The notes: generated from the letters alone by a model not told the origin. A stretch of 29,446 nucleotides of DNA from Bacteroidota bacterium (GCA_023433265.1 JAEZDR010000003.1:1-29446); one strand, 5' to 3'; numbered from the stretch's first letter, positions 13,887 through 23,400 are shown. Translations and numbers: made by a program.

Positions 13887-15189
13887 ATATTGTTGTTGCT
13901 GAGGCAGAAACAAATTCGTAGCCGATATCTTTACGATAGTAAATTCCCTCGAAATCTATTTTCCTGACGGCGGTTAGCGCTTTCTCAACTGCATCGCTAA
14001 CTGTTTCGCCTTTTGCAGTGGTTGCCAGTACCCGCCCGCCATTGGTTACGGTGTTGTTGCCCCGGGTGGCCGTTCCTGCATGAAAAACAAACGCGTATTC
14101 TCCTTCTCCTGCACTTTCTAACCCTTGAATGACAATTCCCTTTTTATAATCACCGGGGTACCCGCCGCTCACCGCCATTACAGTGGCAAATGCGCCTTCG
14201 TTATACCTGATTTCCAGATCTTCAAGATTTCCGTCAAACAGGCTGTTGAAGAGTTCCAGAACATCGTTTTGGAGACGCGGCATTACCACTTCAGTTTCAG
14301 GGTCTCCCATGCGGCAGTTGTATTCAATAACATAGGGTTCGTTATTTACATTGATCAGTCCAAAGAAAAGAAATCCTTTATAGTCCATTTTCTCAGCAGT
14401 CAATCCTGCAATTGTTGGCTCAATTACTTTCTTTATCACTTTATTCATAAACGGGGCATCGGCAAAAGGAACAGGGCTGATGCAGCCCATTCCGCCGGTA
14501 TTAAGGCCTGTATCGCCTTCGCCGATTCGTTTGTAGTCTTTTGCCTCACCAATTACTTTGAAGTTCTTGCCATCGGTAACCACAAATACACTTAGCTCGA
14601 TGCCTTTTAGAAATTGTTCAACCACCACGCGGGATGAAGCTTCGCCAAACTGTTTACCTATAAGCATTTCTTCAAACACTTCTAATGCATGTTCATGTGT
14701 TTCGCATATCACCACTCCCTTGCCGGCGGCTAAGCCGTCAGCTTTGAGGACGATAGGAAGTTTGTGCATTTCGAGGTAGTTCCTGCCGGTTTCGTATTCA
14801 TTGGCAGTAAACTGGAAGTAGGCGGCAGTAGGCACACCATATTTGTTCATAAACGCCTTTGCAAATGCTTTGCTTCCTTCAAGTTTCGCAGCCTGTGCTG
14901 AAGGCCCAATCACCCGGATATGTGCGAGCGAAGGCTCTGATTTGAAGAAGTCGCAGATGCCTTTGACCAAAGGCTCTTCGGGCCCCACTACTACCATGTC
15001 AATATTGTTTTGCAGGCAGAACTTCTTTTGTTCCTCAAAATCGGACACTGAGATGTCTACATTGGTGCCACATTGCGAAGTGCCGGCATTGCCCGGAGCA
15101 ATAAACAGCTTACCACATAAATTGCTTTGTTTCATCTTCCAGGCAAGGGCATGCTCCCTGCCGCCGGCGCCAATTAAGAGGATATTCAT
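13885..15189 (-). CDS. purD: Phosphoribosylamine-glycine ligase (GAR synthetase)
   Basis: PurD joins glycine to phosphoribosylamine using ATP, the second step of purine synthesis. The 434-residue product starts at ATG 15189, giving MNILLIGAGGREHALAWK, the invariant N-terminus with GGREHA. A longer frame to 15267 has no family support. Other landmarks are VVVGPEEPLVKGICD (about 66-80), the ATP-grasp segment LPIVLKADGLAAGKGVVIC (about 143-161), TGGMGCISPVP (about 225-235) and the metal-binding YNCRMGDPETEVVMPRL (about 288-304). Its terminal codon overlaps a plus-strand terminator T-run. It is a stand-alone gene, apart from purB. Confidence 0.96.
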   Translation of the reverse strand: MNILLIGAGGREHALAWKMKQSNLCGKLFIAPGNAGTSQCGTNVDISVSDFEEQKKFCLQNNIDMVVVGPEEPLVKGICDFFKSEPSLAHIRVIGPSAQAAKLEGSKAFAKAFMNKYGVPTAAYFQFTANEYETGRNYLEMHKLPIVLKADGLAAGKGVVICETHEHALEVFEEMLIGKQFGEASSRVVVEQFLKGIELSVFVVTDGKNFKVIGEAKDYKRIGEGDTGLNTGGMGCISPVPFADAPFMNKVIKKVIEPTIAGLTAEKMDYKGFLFFGLINVNNEPYVIEYNCRMGDPETEVVMPRLQNDVLELFNSLFDGNLEDLEIRYNEGAFATVMAVSGGYPGDYKKGIVIQGLESAGEGEYAFVFHAGTATRGNNTVTNGGRVLATTAKGETVSDAVEKALTAVRKIDFEGIYYRKDIGYEFVSASATTI

Positions 15190-15334
15190 AGGGTAAAGAT
15201 GACGAAAGTCAATTGCACATACAACTTCAGTACATAAAAACATTGAAAGGGGCATATTGTAAAACATTTTTCATCATTACTTAGTATTTTGAGCCACTTA
15301 AAACGATTGCAACCCTTAAGAAAAATGTTATTGT

Positions 15335-16894
15335 ATGAGCAATTCTACAGATCCTAATCAAATTACCCCTCAAAAAGGACATCCTGCAGGTTTATATCTT
15401 CTCTTTTTTACTGAAATGTGGGAGCGGTTTAGTTACTATGGTATGCGCGCCATCCTGGTTTTGTTTATGACCAAAATGATGATGTTTGATACCAAACTCG
15501 CATCGGGTGTGTACGGCAACTTTACTGCCCTTGTTTATCTTACCCCCCTCATTGGTGGTCTTATTTCCGACAGGTACTGGGGTAACAGGAAGTCGATCCT
15601 GGTAGGTGGAGTTACGATGGCCATCGGGCAATTCCTGTTGTTCTTTTGTGCATCGGTCATCAGTACGGAAAGCAACCTTGATACAATATTATTTATTGCA
15701 GGCCTCAGTGTGTTGGTGATAGGCAATGGTTTCTTCAAGCCGAACATCTCAACGATGGTGAACCAGTTGTATGCTCCGGGCGACAAGAGGGTAGATGCTG
15801 CATTTTCTATTTTTTACATGGGTATCAACCTGGGTGCGTTCTTTTCGCCGCTTATTTGCGGTGCGCTTGCCGAGAAGATTGATTACAAATGGGGTTTTTT
15901 TGCAGCAGGCGTGGGGATGGTATTAGGCGTGCTATTGTTCGAGATGCTGAAGAACAAATACATCGTTACCGCAGCAGGTGAGCCAATAGGTGTGAAACCC
16001 AACAAAGCAAGAGATGTTGAAGCGGCTGGAGCAACAACAGCAACAGGTGCTAAGCAGTCAGAGTTCAGTACAGGAAGGGTAGTACTATGGCTGGCTATTT
16101 ACGCGGCGCTTTGGGGTATTTTTATGTTTGTGGTAGGGTTCAACTGGATTAGTACGCTTGTGTTCGCCACATCCATTGCTGCAGCGGGCTTTATCATCAC
16201 AGACCCTACGCTCTCTAAAGTTGAAAGAGATCGTATTGTGGTAATTTATATTGCTGCATTCTTCGTAATCTTTTTCTGGAGTGCGTTTGAGCAAGCCGGC
16301 GCTTCCCTCACATTGTTTGCAGACCAGCAAACCGACAGGTTTATCTTCGGATGGGAGATGCCTGCAAGTTGGTTCCAGAGTGTGAACCCGTTGGCGATTA
16401 TTGTTTTTGCACCCATTTTCGCGATGATCTGGACACGGCTTGGAAACAAAAACATGGAGCCCGCTTCACCACTTAAGCAGGCTATGGGATTGTTCCTGCT
16501 ATCGCTTGGATACCTGGTAATAGCTTATGGGGTAAAAGGTGTTGGGAACGAAGCAAAGATTAGTATGTTCTGGTTGCTGGGAATGTATTTAATGCATACA
16601 TGGGGCGAGCTTTGTCTTTCCCCAATTGGTTTGTCGATGGTAGCAAGACTTTCACCTGCACGCCTGGCATCGCTGTTAATGGGTGTCTGGTTTCTCGCTA
16701 ATGCTATGGCAAATGACTTTGCAGGAATGCTCAGCAAGCTTTATCCTAAAGAGGGACCTACAAACTTTTTCGGCACTCAAATAACCGATATGTACGACTT
16801 CTTTATGATTTTCGTGGTATTGTCTGGTGTGGCAGCTATTATTCTATTCCTTATTTCTAAGCGCATGCTTAAACTAATGCATGGTTTAAGATAG
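15335..16894 (+). CDS. Proton-dependent oligopeptide transporter (POT/PTR, MFS)
   Basis: This 519-residue inner-membrane protein takes up di- and tripeptides driven by protons. The POT signature ExxERFxYYG is present as EMWERFSYYG near residues 27-36, and a second signature GNGFFKPNISTMVNQLY lies near 130-146, followed by DAAFSIFYMGINLGAFFSPL. A charged loop (about 220-247) splits the two halves, and about 12-14 membrane segments can be seen. It is followed by a strong terminator and by an OPT-family peptide transporter in the same direction but probably under separate control. Substrate range cannot be told from sequence. Confidence 0.94.
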   Translation: MSNSTDPNQITPQKGHPAGLYLLFFTEMWERFSYYGMRAILVLFMTKMMMFDTKLASGVYGNFTALVYLTPLIGGLISDRYWGNRKSILVGGVTMAIGQFLLFFCASVISTESNLDTILFIAGLSVLVIGNGFFKPNISTMVNQLYAPGDKRVDAAFSIFYMGINLGAFFSPLICGALAEKIDYKWGFFAAGVGMVLGVLLFEMLKNKYIVTAAGEPIGVKPNKARDVEAAGATTATGAKQSEFSTGRVVLWLAIYAALWGIFMFVVGFNWISTLVFATSIAAAGFIITDPTLSKVERDRIVVIYIAAFFVIFFWSAFEQAGASLTLFADQQTDRFIFGWEMPASWFQSVNPLAIIVFAPIFAMIWTRLGNKNMEPASPLKQAMGLFLLSLGYLVIAYGVKGVGNEAKISMFWLLGMYLMHTWGELCLSPIGLSMVARLSPARLASLLMGVWFLANAMANDFAGMLSKLYPKEGPTNFFGTQITDMYDFFMIFVVLSGVAAIILFLISKRMLKLMHGLR

Positions 16895-16913
16895 CGCTGG
16901 CAGATATTTCCAG

Positions 16914-16942
16914 GCCACCTGTGGTAACAGGTGGCTTTTTTT
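16914..16942 (+). terminator. Intrinsic terminator of the POT transporter
   Basis: A perfect 9-bp stem, GCCACCTGT with ACAGGTGGC, closes a GGTA loop and is followed by seven T. It lies 19 bp past the stop. Confidence 0.92.
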
Positions 16943-17012
16943 ATGCCCCAATATTTGAACGTAGTGCTTTATGTCGGTTTTCAATTATTTTTATACGCAC
17001 TAAACCAACAAC

Positions 17013-19067
17013 ATGCCTGTTTCTTCAAAAGACTTCAAACCATTTATTGCTGCGGGACAAAATGTAAAAGAGTTTACAATCAAAGCAATTGTAATCGGTA
17101 GCCTGTTCGGAATCATTTTCGGAGCTTCTACGGTGTACCTTGCTTTGAAGGCAGGCCTTACCGTATCGGCATCCATTCCTATCGCGGTTATGAGCGTGCT
17201 TTTGAGCAAACTGTTTTTGAAGACTACTATACTCGAAAACAATATCATTCAAACAACAGGCTCTGCAGGTGAGAGTATTGCAGCAGGCGTGGTTTTCACG
17301 TTACCCGGATTTTTGTTTCTGACAGATCCAGCAAGTGCTAATTTCTTTAATTATTTTACCATACTCATACTTGCCATATTTGGAGGTATACTAGGTACGT
17401 TAATGATGATACCCCTAAGAAAGTCGCTTATTGTGCAGGAGCATCATAACCTCCCTTACCCCGAAGGAACGGCTTGTGCAAGCGTTTTGAAAGCAGGAGA
17501 AAAGGGTGGAGCGCTGGCTAAGGTTGCGTTAATGGGCGTTGTGTTTGCATTTGGCTATGCTCTCTTACAGAAGATTTTCAGGGTGATTGCTGAAACTCCT
17601 GAATTCATGACAAGACAAACGCAGCGGTTTTACCCCTCTGCTAAAATAAGCGGTGAGATTACTCCTGAGTACCTGGGTGTTGGCTATATTATAGGACCGA
17701 AGATTGGAGGCGTTTTGGTAGCTGGCGGTGTGCTTAGCTGGTTTGTGTTAATTCCGCTACTTGCTTCGCTCGTACCTGCTGAGGTGATTGCATTGCAGCA
17801 ACAGAAACTTGGTTATATGGGCGACATTCATACGGCAGGAGGCCGGGGAGGATGGGATCCTGTAACAAAGACATTTGCAGATTATTCGGTTGCCTTATAT
17901 TTTGCCTATATAAGACAGATTGGTGCCGGAGCAGTAGCGGCCGGTGGTTTTATCACTTTGTTTAAAACTATACCGACTATTATTGCTTCGTTCAGGGGCA
18001 GCATCGGCTCATTAAAGAAACAAGCAGGCGAACAAAAAGAAGAGGTGCTGAGGACAGAAAAAGATCTTTCTATAAAAGTAGTTGCTTTCGGAAGCCTGGC
18101 ATTGGTGTTATTGATGGCCATTTTACCTAACATTCCGGGCGAAAGCATTGGCAGTAAATTATTGATCGGTGTGCTGGTGGTAATCTTCGGTGCATTCTTC
18201 GTAACTGTAGCCTCGCGGATAGTGGGGCTAATAGGTTCGTCTAACAGTCCTATCAGTGGCATGACCATCGCAACATTAATGGGAACCTGCCTCGTATTTA
18301 TTGCAGTGGGATGGACAGGTAAGGTTTACGAACCGATGGCGCTTGTGGTGGGTGGCATGATTTGCATTGCTGCAGCTAATGCGGGTGCTACCTCACAGGA
18401 TTTAAAAACCGGCTTTCTTGTGGGAGCCACTCCAAAATACCAACAGATAGCTTTGTTTATTGGCGCCATCATTTCTTCGCTGGCTATTGGTGCGACCGTG
18501 CAGATACTGGATACTCCGACACCTGAAATGCTTAGCCAGGGCATTCAACACGCCATAGGTACCGAGAAATACCCTGCTCCGCAAGGAACGCTAATGGCTA
18601 CACTCATTAAGGGAATATTATCCTTCAACCTGGACTGGCAGTTTGTGCTGGTGGGCGTGGCGATCGCTATCGTTATGGAGCTTTGCGGCATTAAAGCGTT
18701 AAGCTTTGCGATAGGTATTTACCTTCCGCTTAGTACAACGTTGCCCATTTTTATCGGAGGCGTTGTAAAGGGTATTGCTGAATGGAGGCATAAGCGCAAA
18801 GGAATACAAGATGTGGAAGAAGAAGATTTAGGGAAAGGCAACCTGTTCGCAACGGGCCTTGTTGCCGGAGGAGCTTTGGCAGGGGTGGTTGTAGCCATCT
18901 TATCGGTAAATGAAGGAATAAGTGCAGGGTTACAAAATGTAAATGCTGAACATGCCCTCACCGGCTTACTGGGGCAACAGGGTTATTATGGATTGGGCAT
19001 CTTCTTCTTCCTCCTGATGGCTTTTGTGTTATACCGAGTTGCGGTTAAACCTAACAGAACCCTATAA
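17013..19067 (+). CDS. OPT-family oligopeptide transporter
   Basis: This 684-residue inner-membrane protein belongs to the oligopeptide transporter family, which moves peptides or metal-chelate complexes. Family segments include GSLFGIIFGASTVYLALKAGLTVSASIPIAVMS (about 27-59), NNIIQTTGSAGESIAAGVVFTLP (about 75-97), LPYPEGTACA (about 146-155), and SPISGMTIATLMGTC with a later SFAIGIYLPLSTTLPIFIGG. Fourteen or so hydrophobic segments are seen. The ATG at 17013 gives MPVSSKDFKPFIAAGQNVKEFT, matching the start of bacterial OPTs. It follows the POT gene and its terminator, so it should have its own promoter in the 70-bp spacer. A hairpin without a T-run lies just past its stop. Confidence 0.93.
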   Translation: MPVSSKDFKPFIAAGQNVKEFTIKAIVIGSLFGIIFGASTVYLALKAGLTVSASIPIAVMSVLLSKLFLKTTILENNIIQTTGSAGESIAAGVVFTLPGFLFLTDPASANFFNYFTILILAIFGGILGTLMMIPLRKSLIVQEHHNLPYPEGTACASVLKAGEKGGALAKVALMGVVFAFGYALLQKIFRVIAETPEFMTRQTQRFYPSAKISGEITPEYLGVGYIIGPKIGGVLVAGGVLSWFVLIPLLASLVPAEVIALQQQKLGYMGDIHTAGGRGGWDPVTKTFADYSVALYFAYIRQIGAGAVAAGGFITLFKTIPTIIASFRGSIGSLKKQAGEQKEEVLRTEKDLSIKVVAFGSLALVLLMAILPNIPGESIGSKLLIGVLVVIFGAFFVTVASRIVGLIGSSNSPISGMTIATLMGTCLVFIAVGWTGKVYEPMALVVGGMICIAAANAGATSQDLKTGFLVGATPKYQQIALFIGAIISSLAIGATVQILDTPTPEMLSQGIQHAIGTEKYPAPQGTLMATLIKGILSFNLDWQFVLVGVAIAIVMELCGIKALSFAIGIYLPLSTTLPIFIGGVVKGIAEWRHKRKGIQDVEEEDLGKGNLFATGLVAGGALAGVVVAILSVNEGISAGLQNVNAEHALTGLLGQQGYYGLGIFFFLLMAFVLYRVAVKPNRTL

Positions 19068-19391
19068 GCTTACCTGGTTCCCTGATTTCCAGGTAAAGCG
19101 GTGCCATTAGCAAACCGTTTCAATAAAGTGTATACAGCAGTACTATTACCCGCTGAAGGTATTAGTATATTAAAGTAACTAAGCTTTTGAGCGCTGTAAC
19201 TTTTAGTTCAACAAGCCTGAACGCGTGCACGAATCAGCAAGAATAGGTACCGGGAAACATATTTTTTTCCTGATTTTTCAATCACAGCATCAAGTCTTTG
19301 TAAAAAACGGACGGTTTACAGACCAGGCCAAATGGCTTGTAGGATGGGCTATGGCATAAATTATGGTAATAAAAGGACAAAAAGGAAGGAT
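19068..19391. other. 324-bp gene-free spacer before the META lipoprotein
   Basis: It contains the inverted repeat near the OPT stop and presumably the promoter of the META lipoprotein. I see no full TAnnTTTG box on the plus strand; TATTTTTT near 19260 is one base off. No RNA gene or plausible coding region was recognised. Confidence 0.5.
19070..19096 (+). terminator. Stem-loop after the OPT gene, no T-run
   Basis: TTACCTGG and CCAGGTAA form a perfect 8-bp stem around an 11-base loop, starting three bases after the OPT stop codon. It lacks a T-run on either side, so it may protect the mRNA 3' end or act as a weak terminator rather than a standard intrinsic terminator. Confidence 0.45.
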
Positions 19392-20876
19392 ATGAAAAAG
19401 ATAATGATGATTTTACCTATGTGCGCCATGCTTGCATACTGCAGCACGACAAACACAACGGACGGTGAGATGGATACTGCCGGCTCCAACACAACCATGA
19501 CAAGCGAATCTGTAGGCTCTGAAACCGTTAACGCTGACGCTACTGTTACAACCGATGCGACCGCAAGTACCACAACAACCACTGAAAGCCCAGTGACCAC
19601 TACTGAAACTACAGGAACTGTTGACGCGACTGCTTCTGCTTCAGCAGACACTGTTCCAGCTATTGAGCGTGTTGAAGCTAACATGAGCGCTTCACTTGGT
19701 ACACATGGTCAAACACCTGAGAAAACAGAACCTGTAAATGTGCGCTCATCAGCTACAGCAAGGGCTGGTTACAACATGAACAGCAATTACAGTGTTAACA
19801 ATCCTTGGACTCCTTACACACGTAACGAAGTGGTGGAAGTACCAGTGGATAACTCGCCTGCCACCGGTTCATGGAGCGTAAATCTTACACCTGAAATTGC
19901 AGCAATCTGGAGAATAGATACTGCATCTTTCAATAACTATTATGCAGGGGTTAAGCCTGAGGCAAACTGGTTGTACCCATCTGGTACATATATGAGCGGT
20001 TCAGCTACTGTAAATACAAATGACGAAAGTATGAATACAGATCCTTCAGCTTCTGTTTCCGGGTCTGTAAGTGGTTCTGTTAGCACCGATTCAGCAGCGT
20101 CTACAACATCTGAAGGCAGTGATGCTTCCACTGAAACAGAGGGAAGTGCTACAGTGAATGCAAGTGCAACCAATTCTGCATCTACCAGTACTTCTGTTGG
20201 TGCAGATCAAAGCAATCTTGCGTTAATCACCTATACAGACAAGAGTGGTGCTCAACGTACCTGGAATAATCAATATTTTATAGCTGCAAATGGTAACCAA
20301 TACCAGATGCCACGCTTCAACCTGTATATTCAGAACGGTAGTTTCACGGGCTTTACAGGTTGTAATAACATCAGCGGCCGGTTGATTCTGGAAGGCGAGC
20401 ATGGTCTCCGGTTTGAGAACACTACTCCATCAACCGCTATTGATTGCCCGGGCGGACTGGATGAGAAGGCCTTCCTTGAAATGCTAGCTACGGTTGATTC
20501 CTATACAACTGAAAACGGCCAGCTACAGTTGAAAGCAGGAGACAGGATCGTTCTAACGCTTAACCAAAGCCAGGTAGATGCTTCTCTTCAAAATGGTTCG
20601 CTGAACAAAACTGAGAACAACACTGATGCAACAACTCCTGCAACCCAGGAAGGAACTGATGGTAAAAGCGAAGCTCCGGTAAATGGAACACAGCCTGAGT
20701 CGACAGATGCACAAAGGCCGGAAGAACAAAAAGTGCCTGATGGTGACGGTACACAACATCCTGATCATCCAAACCAGCCACAGGATGCACCAACACAAAC
20801 AGATGACACAAACAACTCAAATAATAGTTCCGACGATCAGCAACCTCAACAGGATCAGTTGCCGGAAGGACAATAA
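19392..20876 (+). CDS. Ser/Thr-rich META-domain lipoprotein
   Basis: This 494-residue protein has an N-terminal export signal (MKKIMMILPMCAMLAYC) with a weak lipobox LAYC and probable lipidated Cys17. Residues 18-130 and about 210-275 are low-complexity, dominated by Thr, Ser, Ala and Glu, like a mucin stalk. Residues about 300-392 form a META/HslJ-type domain with the hallmark GCNNISG (about 323) and IDCPG (about 350) cysteine pair. The last 100 residues are rich in Asn, Asp, Gln and Pro. Four D(S/T)(A/V) sites fit the Bacteroidetes O-glycosylation motif. An upstream in-frame ATG at 19332 would place a basic, non-signal segment first, so 19392 is preferred. Role unknown; surface exposure is inferred. 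Confidence 0.82.
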   Translation: MKKIMMILPMCAMLAYCSTTNTTDGEMDTAGSNTTMTSESVGSETVNADATVTTDATASTTTTTESPVTTTETTGTVDATASASADTVPAIERVEANMSASLGTHGQTPEKTEPVNVRSSATARAGYNMNSNYSVNNPWTPYTRNEVVEVPVDNSPATGSWSVNLTPEIAAIWRIDTASFNNYYAGVKPEANWLYPSGTYMSGSATVNTNDESMNTDPSASVSGSVSGSVSTDSAASTTSEGSDASTETEGSATVNASATNSASTSTSVGADQSNLALITYTDKSGAQRTWNNQYFIAANGNQYQMPRFNLYIQNGSFTGFTGCNNISGRLILEGEHGLRFENTTPSTAIDCPGGLDEKAFLEMLATVDSYTTENGQLQLKAGDRIVLTLNQSQVDASLQNGSLNKTENNTDATTPATQEGTDGKSEAPVNGTQPESTDAQRPEEQKVPDGDGTQHPDHPNQPQDAPTQTDDTNNSNNSSDDQQPQQDQLPEGQ

Positions 20877-20907
20877 GCGTAGTTTGAATATAAACAGGAT
20901 TTAATAA

Positions 20908-20939
20908 GGGGCTGCCTCCTAAGAGAGGCAGTCCCTTTT
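20908..20939 (+). terminator. Intrinsic terminator of the META lipoprotein
   Basis: An 11-bp stem with one G-T wobble (GGGGCTGCCTC with GAGGCAGTCCC) is followed by TTTTATTTAT. It lies about 30 bp past the stop. Confidence 0.88.
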
Positions 20940-20996
20940 ATTTATGAACGGTATAAGAATGGTGACCCAAGCCTTAAAAGTATTTACTTTGAACGC

Positions 20997-21611
20997 ATGA
21001 GTTATATGCAGCACCTGCAGAAAGATCGAAAACTAAGCAGTATCATCCACGAGCCTATCGCCCCTTTACAGGTGAGAAGCAACCATGTGTTACGTTTGAT
21101 GGCAAGCATTATCAGCCAGCAACTCAGTACTACTGTTGCAAAAGTGATTTATGCCCGGTTCCTGGGTTTATATGGGGATAAGGAACCTACTCCCGCGGAT
21201 GTATTAGGTTCGTCTGTTGAAGAATTGCGCAGCATTGGACTCAGCAATGCAAAGACGCAGTATGTTCAGAACGTTGCACGTTTTTGCATTGAAGAAAAAC
21301 TCACAAACAAGCGGCTTCAAAAGCTGGGAAATGAAGAATTGCTTGCGTTGCTTACACAAATAAAAGGTGTTGGTCGCTGGACTGTTGAAATGCTTTTGAT
21401 GTTTAGCCTGGGAAGGGAAGATGTCTTTGCTGTAGATGACCTCGGCATCCAACAAAGCATGTGTAGACTTTATAAAATAGACGCAACCGATAAAAAAGCC
21501 ATGCGAGTCCGCATGTTGAAAATAGCTGAACGATGGGCTCCTTTCCGTACCTACGCCTGTTTACACCTTTGGAAATGGAAGGATACTCCAGCTTTAAAAA
21601 CAGCTAAATGA
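20997..21611 (+). CDS. DNA-3-methyladenine glycosylase, AlkA-type
   Basis: This 204-residue HhH-GPD base-excision enzyme removes alkylated purines from DNA. The helix-hairpin-helix is QIKGVGRWTVEMLL (about 121-134) and the catalytic aspartate is Asp148 in VDDLGIQQ, aligned with the PDDYLIKQ segment of E. coli AlkA. The N-terminal beta domain of E. coli AlkA is absent, as in many short bacterial homologues. A TACTTTG string (20985-20991), one base short of TAnnTTTG, sits six bases before the ATG, hinting at a leaderless mRNA. The gene converges on the PiT gene with a 21-bp gap. Confidence 0.92.
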   Translation: MSYMQHLQKDRKLSSIIHEPIAPLQVRSNHVLRLMASIISQQLSTTVAKVIYARFLGLYGDKEPTPADVLGSSVEELRSIGLSNAKTQYVQNVARFCIEEKLTNKRLQKLGNEELLALLTQIKGVGRWTVEMLLMFSLGREDVFAVDDLGIQQSMCRLYKIDATDKKAMRVRMLKIAERWAPFRTYACLHLWKWKDTPALKTAK

Positions 21612-21632
21612 GGCTTTCATAAAGGGCAAAGT

Positions 21633-22709
21633 TTAATTAAGGTGCGGAAGAAGCTGCCTATGTACGAAGTCAACACCATAATAAATTAAAGCAGCGAAAC
21701 CTGCACTCACGGGAATGGTAAGTATCCATGCCCAAAGAAGGTTAACGGTAACTCCCCACCTGACTGCTGATAAACGTTTTGTTGCGCCAACTCCAATAAT
21801 AGCACCCGTGATAGTATGCGTAGTACTTACAGGAACGCCCATTGCATGTGTGGCGTACAGTGTAACAGCGCCTGCTGTTTCAGCAGCGACGCCTTCCAGA
21901 GGTGTTACCTTGGTAATACGGGTTCCCATTGTCTTAACTATTTTCCAGCCCCCGCTCATCGTGCCTATACCAATGGCAGCATAGCAACTACCTTTCACCC
22001 ACATTGGAATGTCTTTTATAACTGTTTTACCGCCTTCCTGCACCGTATAAATGTGCAACCAATCCGGGACGTTGCCATCGGGATGGGTAGCCGCCACGTA
22101 GACCATAATGCCGGCAGCGATCACACCCATTACCTTTTGTGCATCGTTAGCGCCGTGGCCAATACTAAATGCGGCAGATGATACTAATTGCAACTTTTTG
22201 AACCACCGATCGGCGCGGTAAGGGTTTGCACGCTTGCAGATATGTACAATCAGGATAGTAATCAGGAAGGCGACCAACAACCCGATAAGGGGAGCGAAGA
22301 AGATGAATATGAAAGTTGTATAGATTTTGGCAACATCGCCCAAGCCTTCAAAGCCGGCCTTTGCCATTGCTGCGCCGGCAAATCCGCCCATTAACGTATG
22401 GGAAGATGACGAAGGGATTCCAAACCACCAGGTAAATAAATTCCATGTGATGGCAGCTATCAACCCTGCAAGAATAACCCATAAATCTATCTGAGTGCTG
22501 TCAACAATGCTGGCGACTGCATTGGCAACTTTAAGGTCAAATAGGAATGCTGCAACGACGTTGAAGAACGCAGCCCAAAGTACGGCCTGGAAAGGGGTGA
22601 GGACTTTGGTAGACACGATAGTGGCAATAGAGTTGGCAGCATCGTGAAAACCATTTATATAATCGAAAATGAGTGCTAATACAATTACAAGAATCAGCAG
22701 TGTAAACAT
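21633..22709 (-). CDS. pit: Inorganic phosphate transporter, PiT family
   Basis: This 358-residue inner-membrane protein takes up phosphate (usually as a metal-phosphate complex) with ions. Both PiT signatures are present: GFHDAANSIATIVSTK near residues 20-35 and SIGHGANDAQKVMGVIAAG near 187-205. Around ten hydrophobic segments are visible. It lies 19 bp downstream of the DUF47 gene on the same strand, the classic phosphate-uptake pair, so the two are probably one transcript. No pho-box-like control site was recognised. Confidence 0.95.
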   Translation of the reverse strand: MFTLLILVIVLALIFDYINGFHDAANSIATIVSTKVLTPFQAVLWAAFFNVVAAFLFDLKVANAVASIVDSTQIDLWVILAGLIAAITWNLFTWWFGIPSSSSHTLMGGFAGAAMAKAGFEGLGDVAKIYTTFIFIFFAPLIGLLVAFLITILIVHICKRANPYRADRWFKKLQLVSSAAFSIGHGANDAQKVMGVIAAGIMVYVAATHPDGNVPDWLHIYTVQEGGKTVIKDIPMWVKGSCYAAIGIGTMSGGWKIVKTMGTRITKVTPLEGVAAETAGAVTLYATHAMGVPVSTTHTITGAIIGVGATKRLSAVRWGVTVNLLWAWILTIPVSAGFAALIYYGVDFVHRQLLPHLN

Positions 22710-22728
22710 AAATAGAAGTTGAAAAAGC

Positions 22729-23376
22729 CTAGGCGTATTTTACAATGATGGATTCAATCACGTTTGCAGCGTCTTCACATTTATCCGTGGCAAGTTCCAT
22801 CACCTGGTAGATCTCGCGCTTTTTGATCACTTCTTTGAAATCATTTTCCTTTTGGAAGAGCATTTCAATGCTCATATCAAAAACATCGTCGGCCTGGTTT
22901 TCTATGCTGTTTATTTTAACCAGGGCTTCTGTCATTTTACGCAGGTCTTTCATATCACGTAAACCATGCGTAGCAACTTTTATTTGTACACAGGCCTGTT
23001 CTATCAGCTCAGCCATTTTCTGAATACCCAGGTCATTGGGATTCACATTGTAAAAATTGATCTTTTTTGCGGAGGCAAAGATGTAATCCGCAATATCGTC
23101 CAGCGCACTTGCCAGGTAGTGAATATCCTCACGGTCAAAAGGCGTGATGAAGTTGCGGCCGAGTTCTGTAAAAAGATTGTGCGTATGTTCGTCGTTCTTA
23201 TGCTCAAGATCTTCCAACTTGGAAGTAAGGGAAGCACGGGTATCTACATTGGGTTCATTTACCAGTTGTTTTAAAAGGCTGCCCATCTGGCTTACCGTTT
23301 CTGCCACCTGCTCAAACAAATTATAGAAGACTTTGTTCTTTGGCATAAACAGCCTGCCAATTGTATTCAAACCCAT
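22729..23376 (-). CDS. DUF47 (PhoU-like) accessory protein of the Pit transporter
   Basis: This 215-residue, all-helical cytoplasmic protein belongs to DUF47, a PhoU-like family that accompanies PiT transporters and is thought to control their activity. The start MGLNTIGRLFMPKNKVFYNLFEQV is typical. Acidic metal-binding positions recur, for example DREDIHYLASALDDIADYIF (about 79-98) and the late ATDKCEDAANVIESI (about 196-210). A perfect -7 box on the minus strand lies 17 bp upstream, implying a short leader and that this gene heads the pair. Confidence 0.93.
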   Translation of the reverse strand: MGLNTIGRLFMPKNKVFYNLFEQVAETVSQMGSLLKQLVNEPNVDTRASLTSKLEDLEHKNDEHTHNLFTELGRNFITPFDREDIHYLASALDDIADYIFASAKKINFYNVNPNDLGIQKMAELIEQACVQIKVATHGLRDMKDLRKMTEALVKINSIENQADDVFDMSIEMLFQKENDFKEVIKKREIYQVMELATDKCEDAANVIESIIVKYA

Positions 23377-23392
23377 TGTTTCTCTTTTGGGG

Positions 23393-23400
23393 CAAAAGTA
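23393..23400 (-). promoter_or_regulatory. Bacteroidetes -7 box for DUF47-pit
   Basis: The minus strand reads TACTTTTG, a full match to TAnnTTTG, 17 bp upstream of the DUF47 ATG. No convincing -33 TTG was found. Confidence 0.5.

Noticed and set aside
14125..14595. Plus-strand open frame of 156 codons inside purD
   Set aside because: It lies wholly opposite conserved purD sequence and has no recognisable features.
15190..15267. N-terminal extension of PurD
   Set aside because: The conserved GGREHA start is reached by the ATG at 15189, and the extension matches no PurD.
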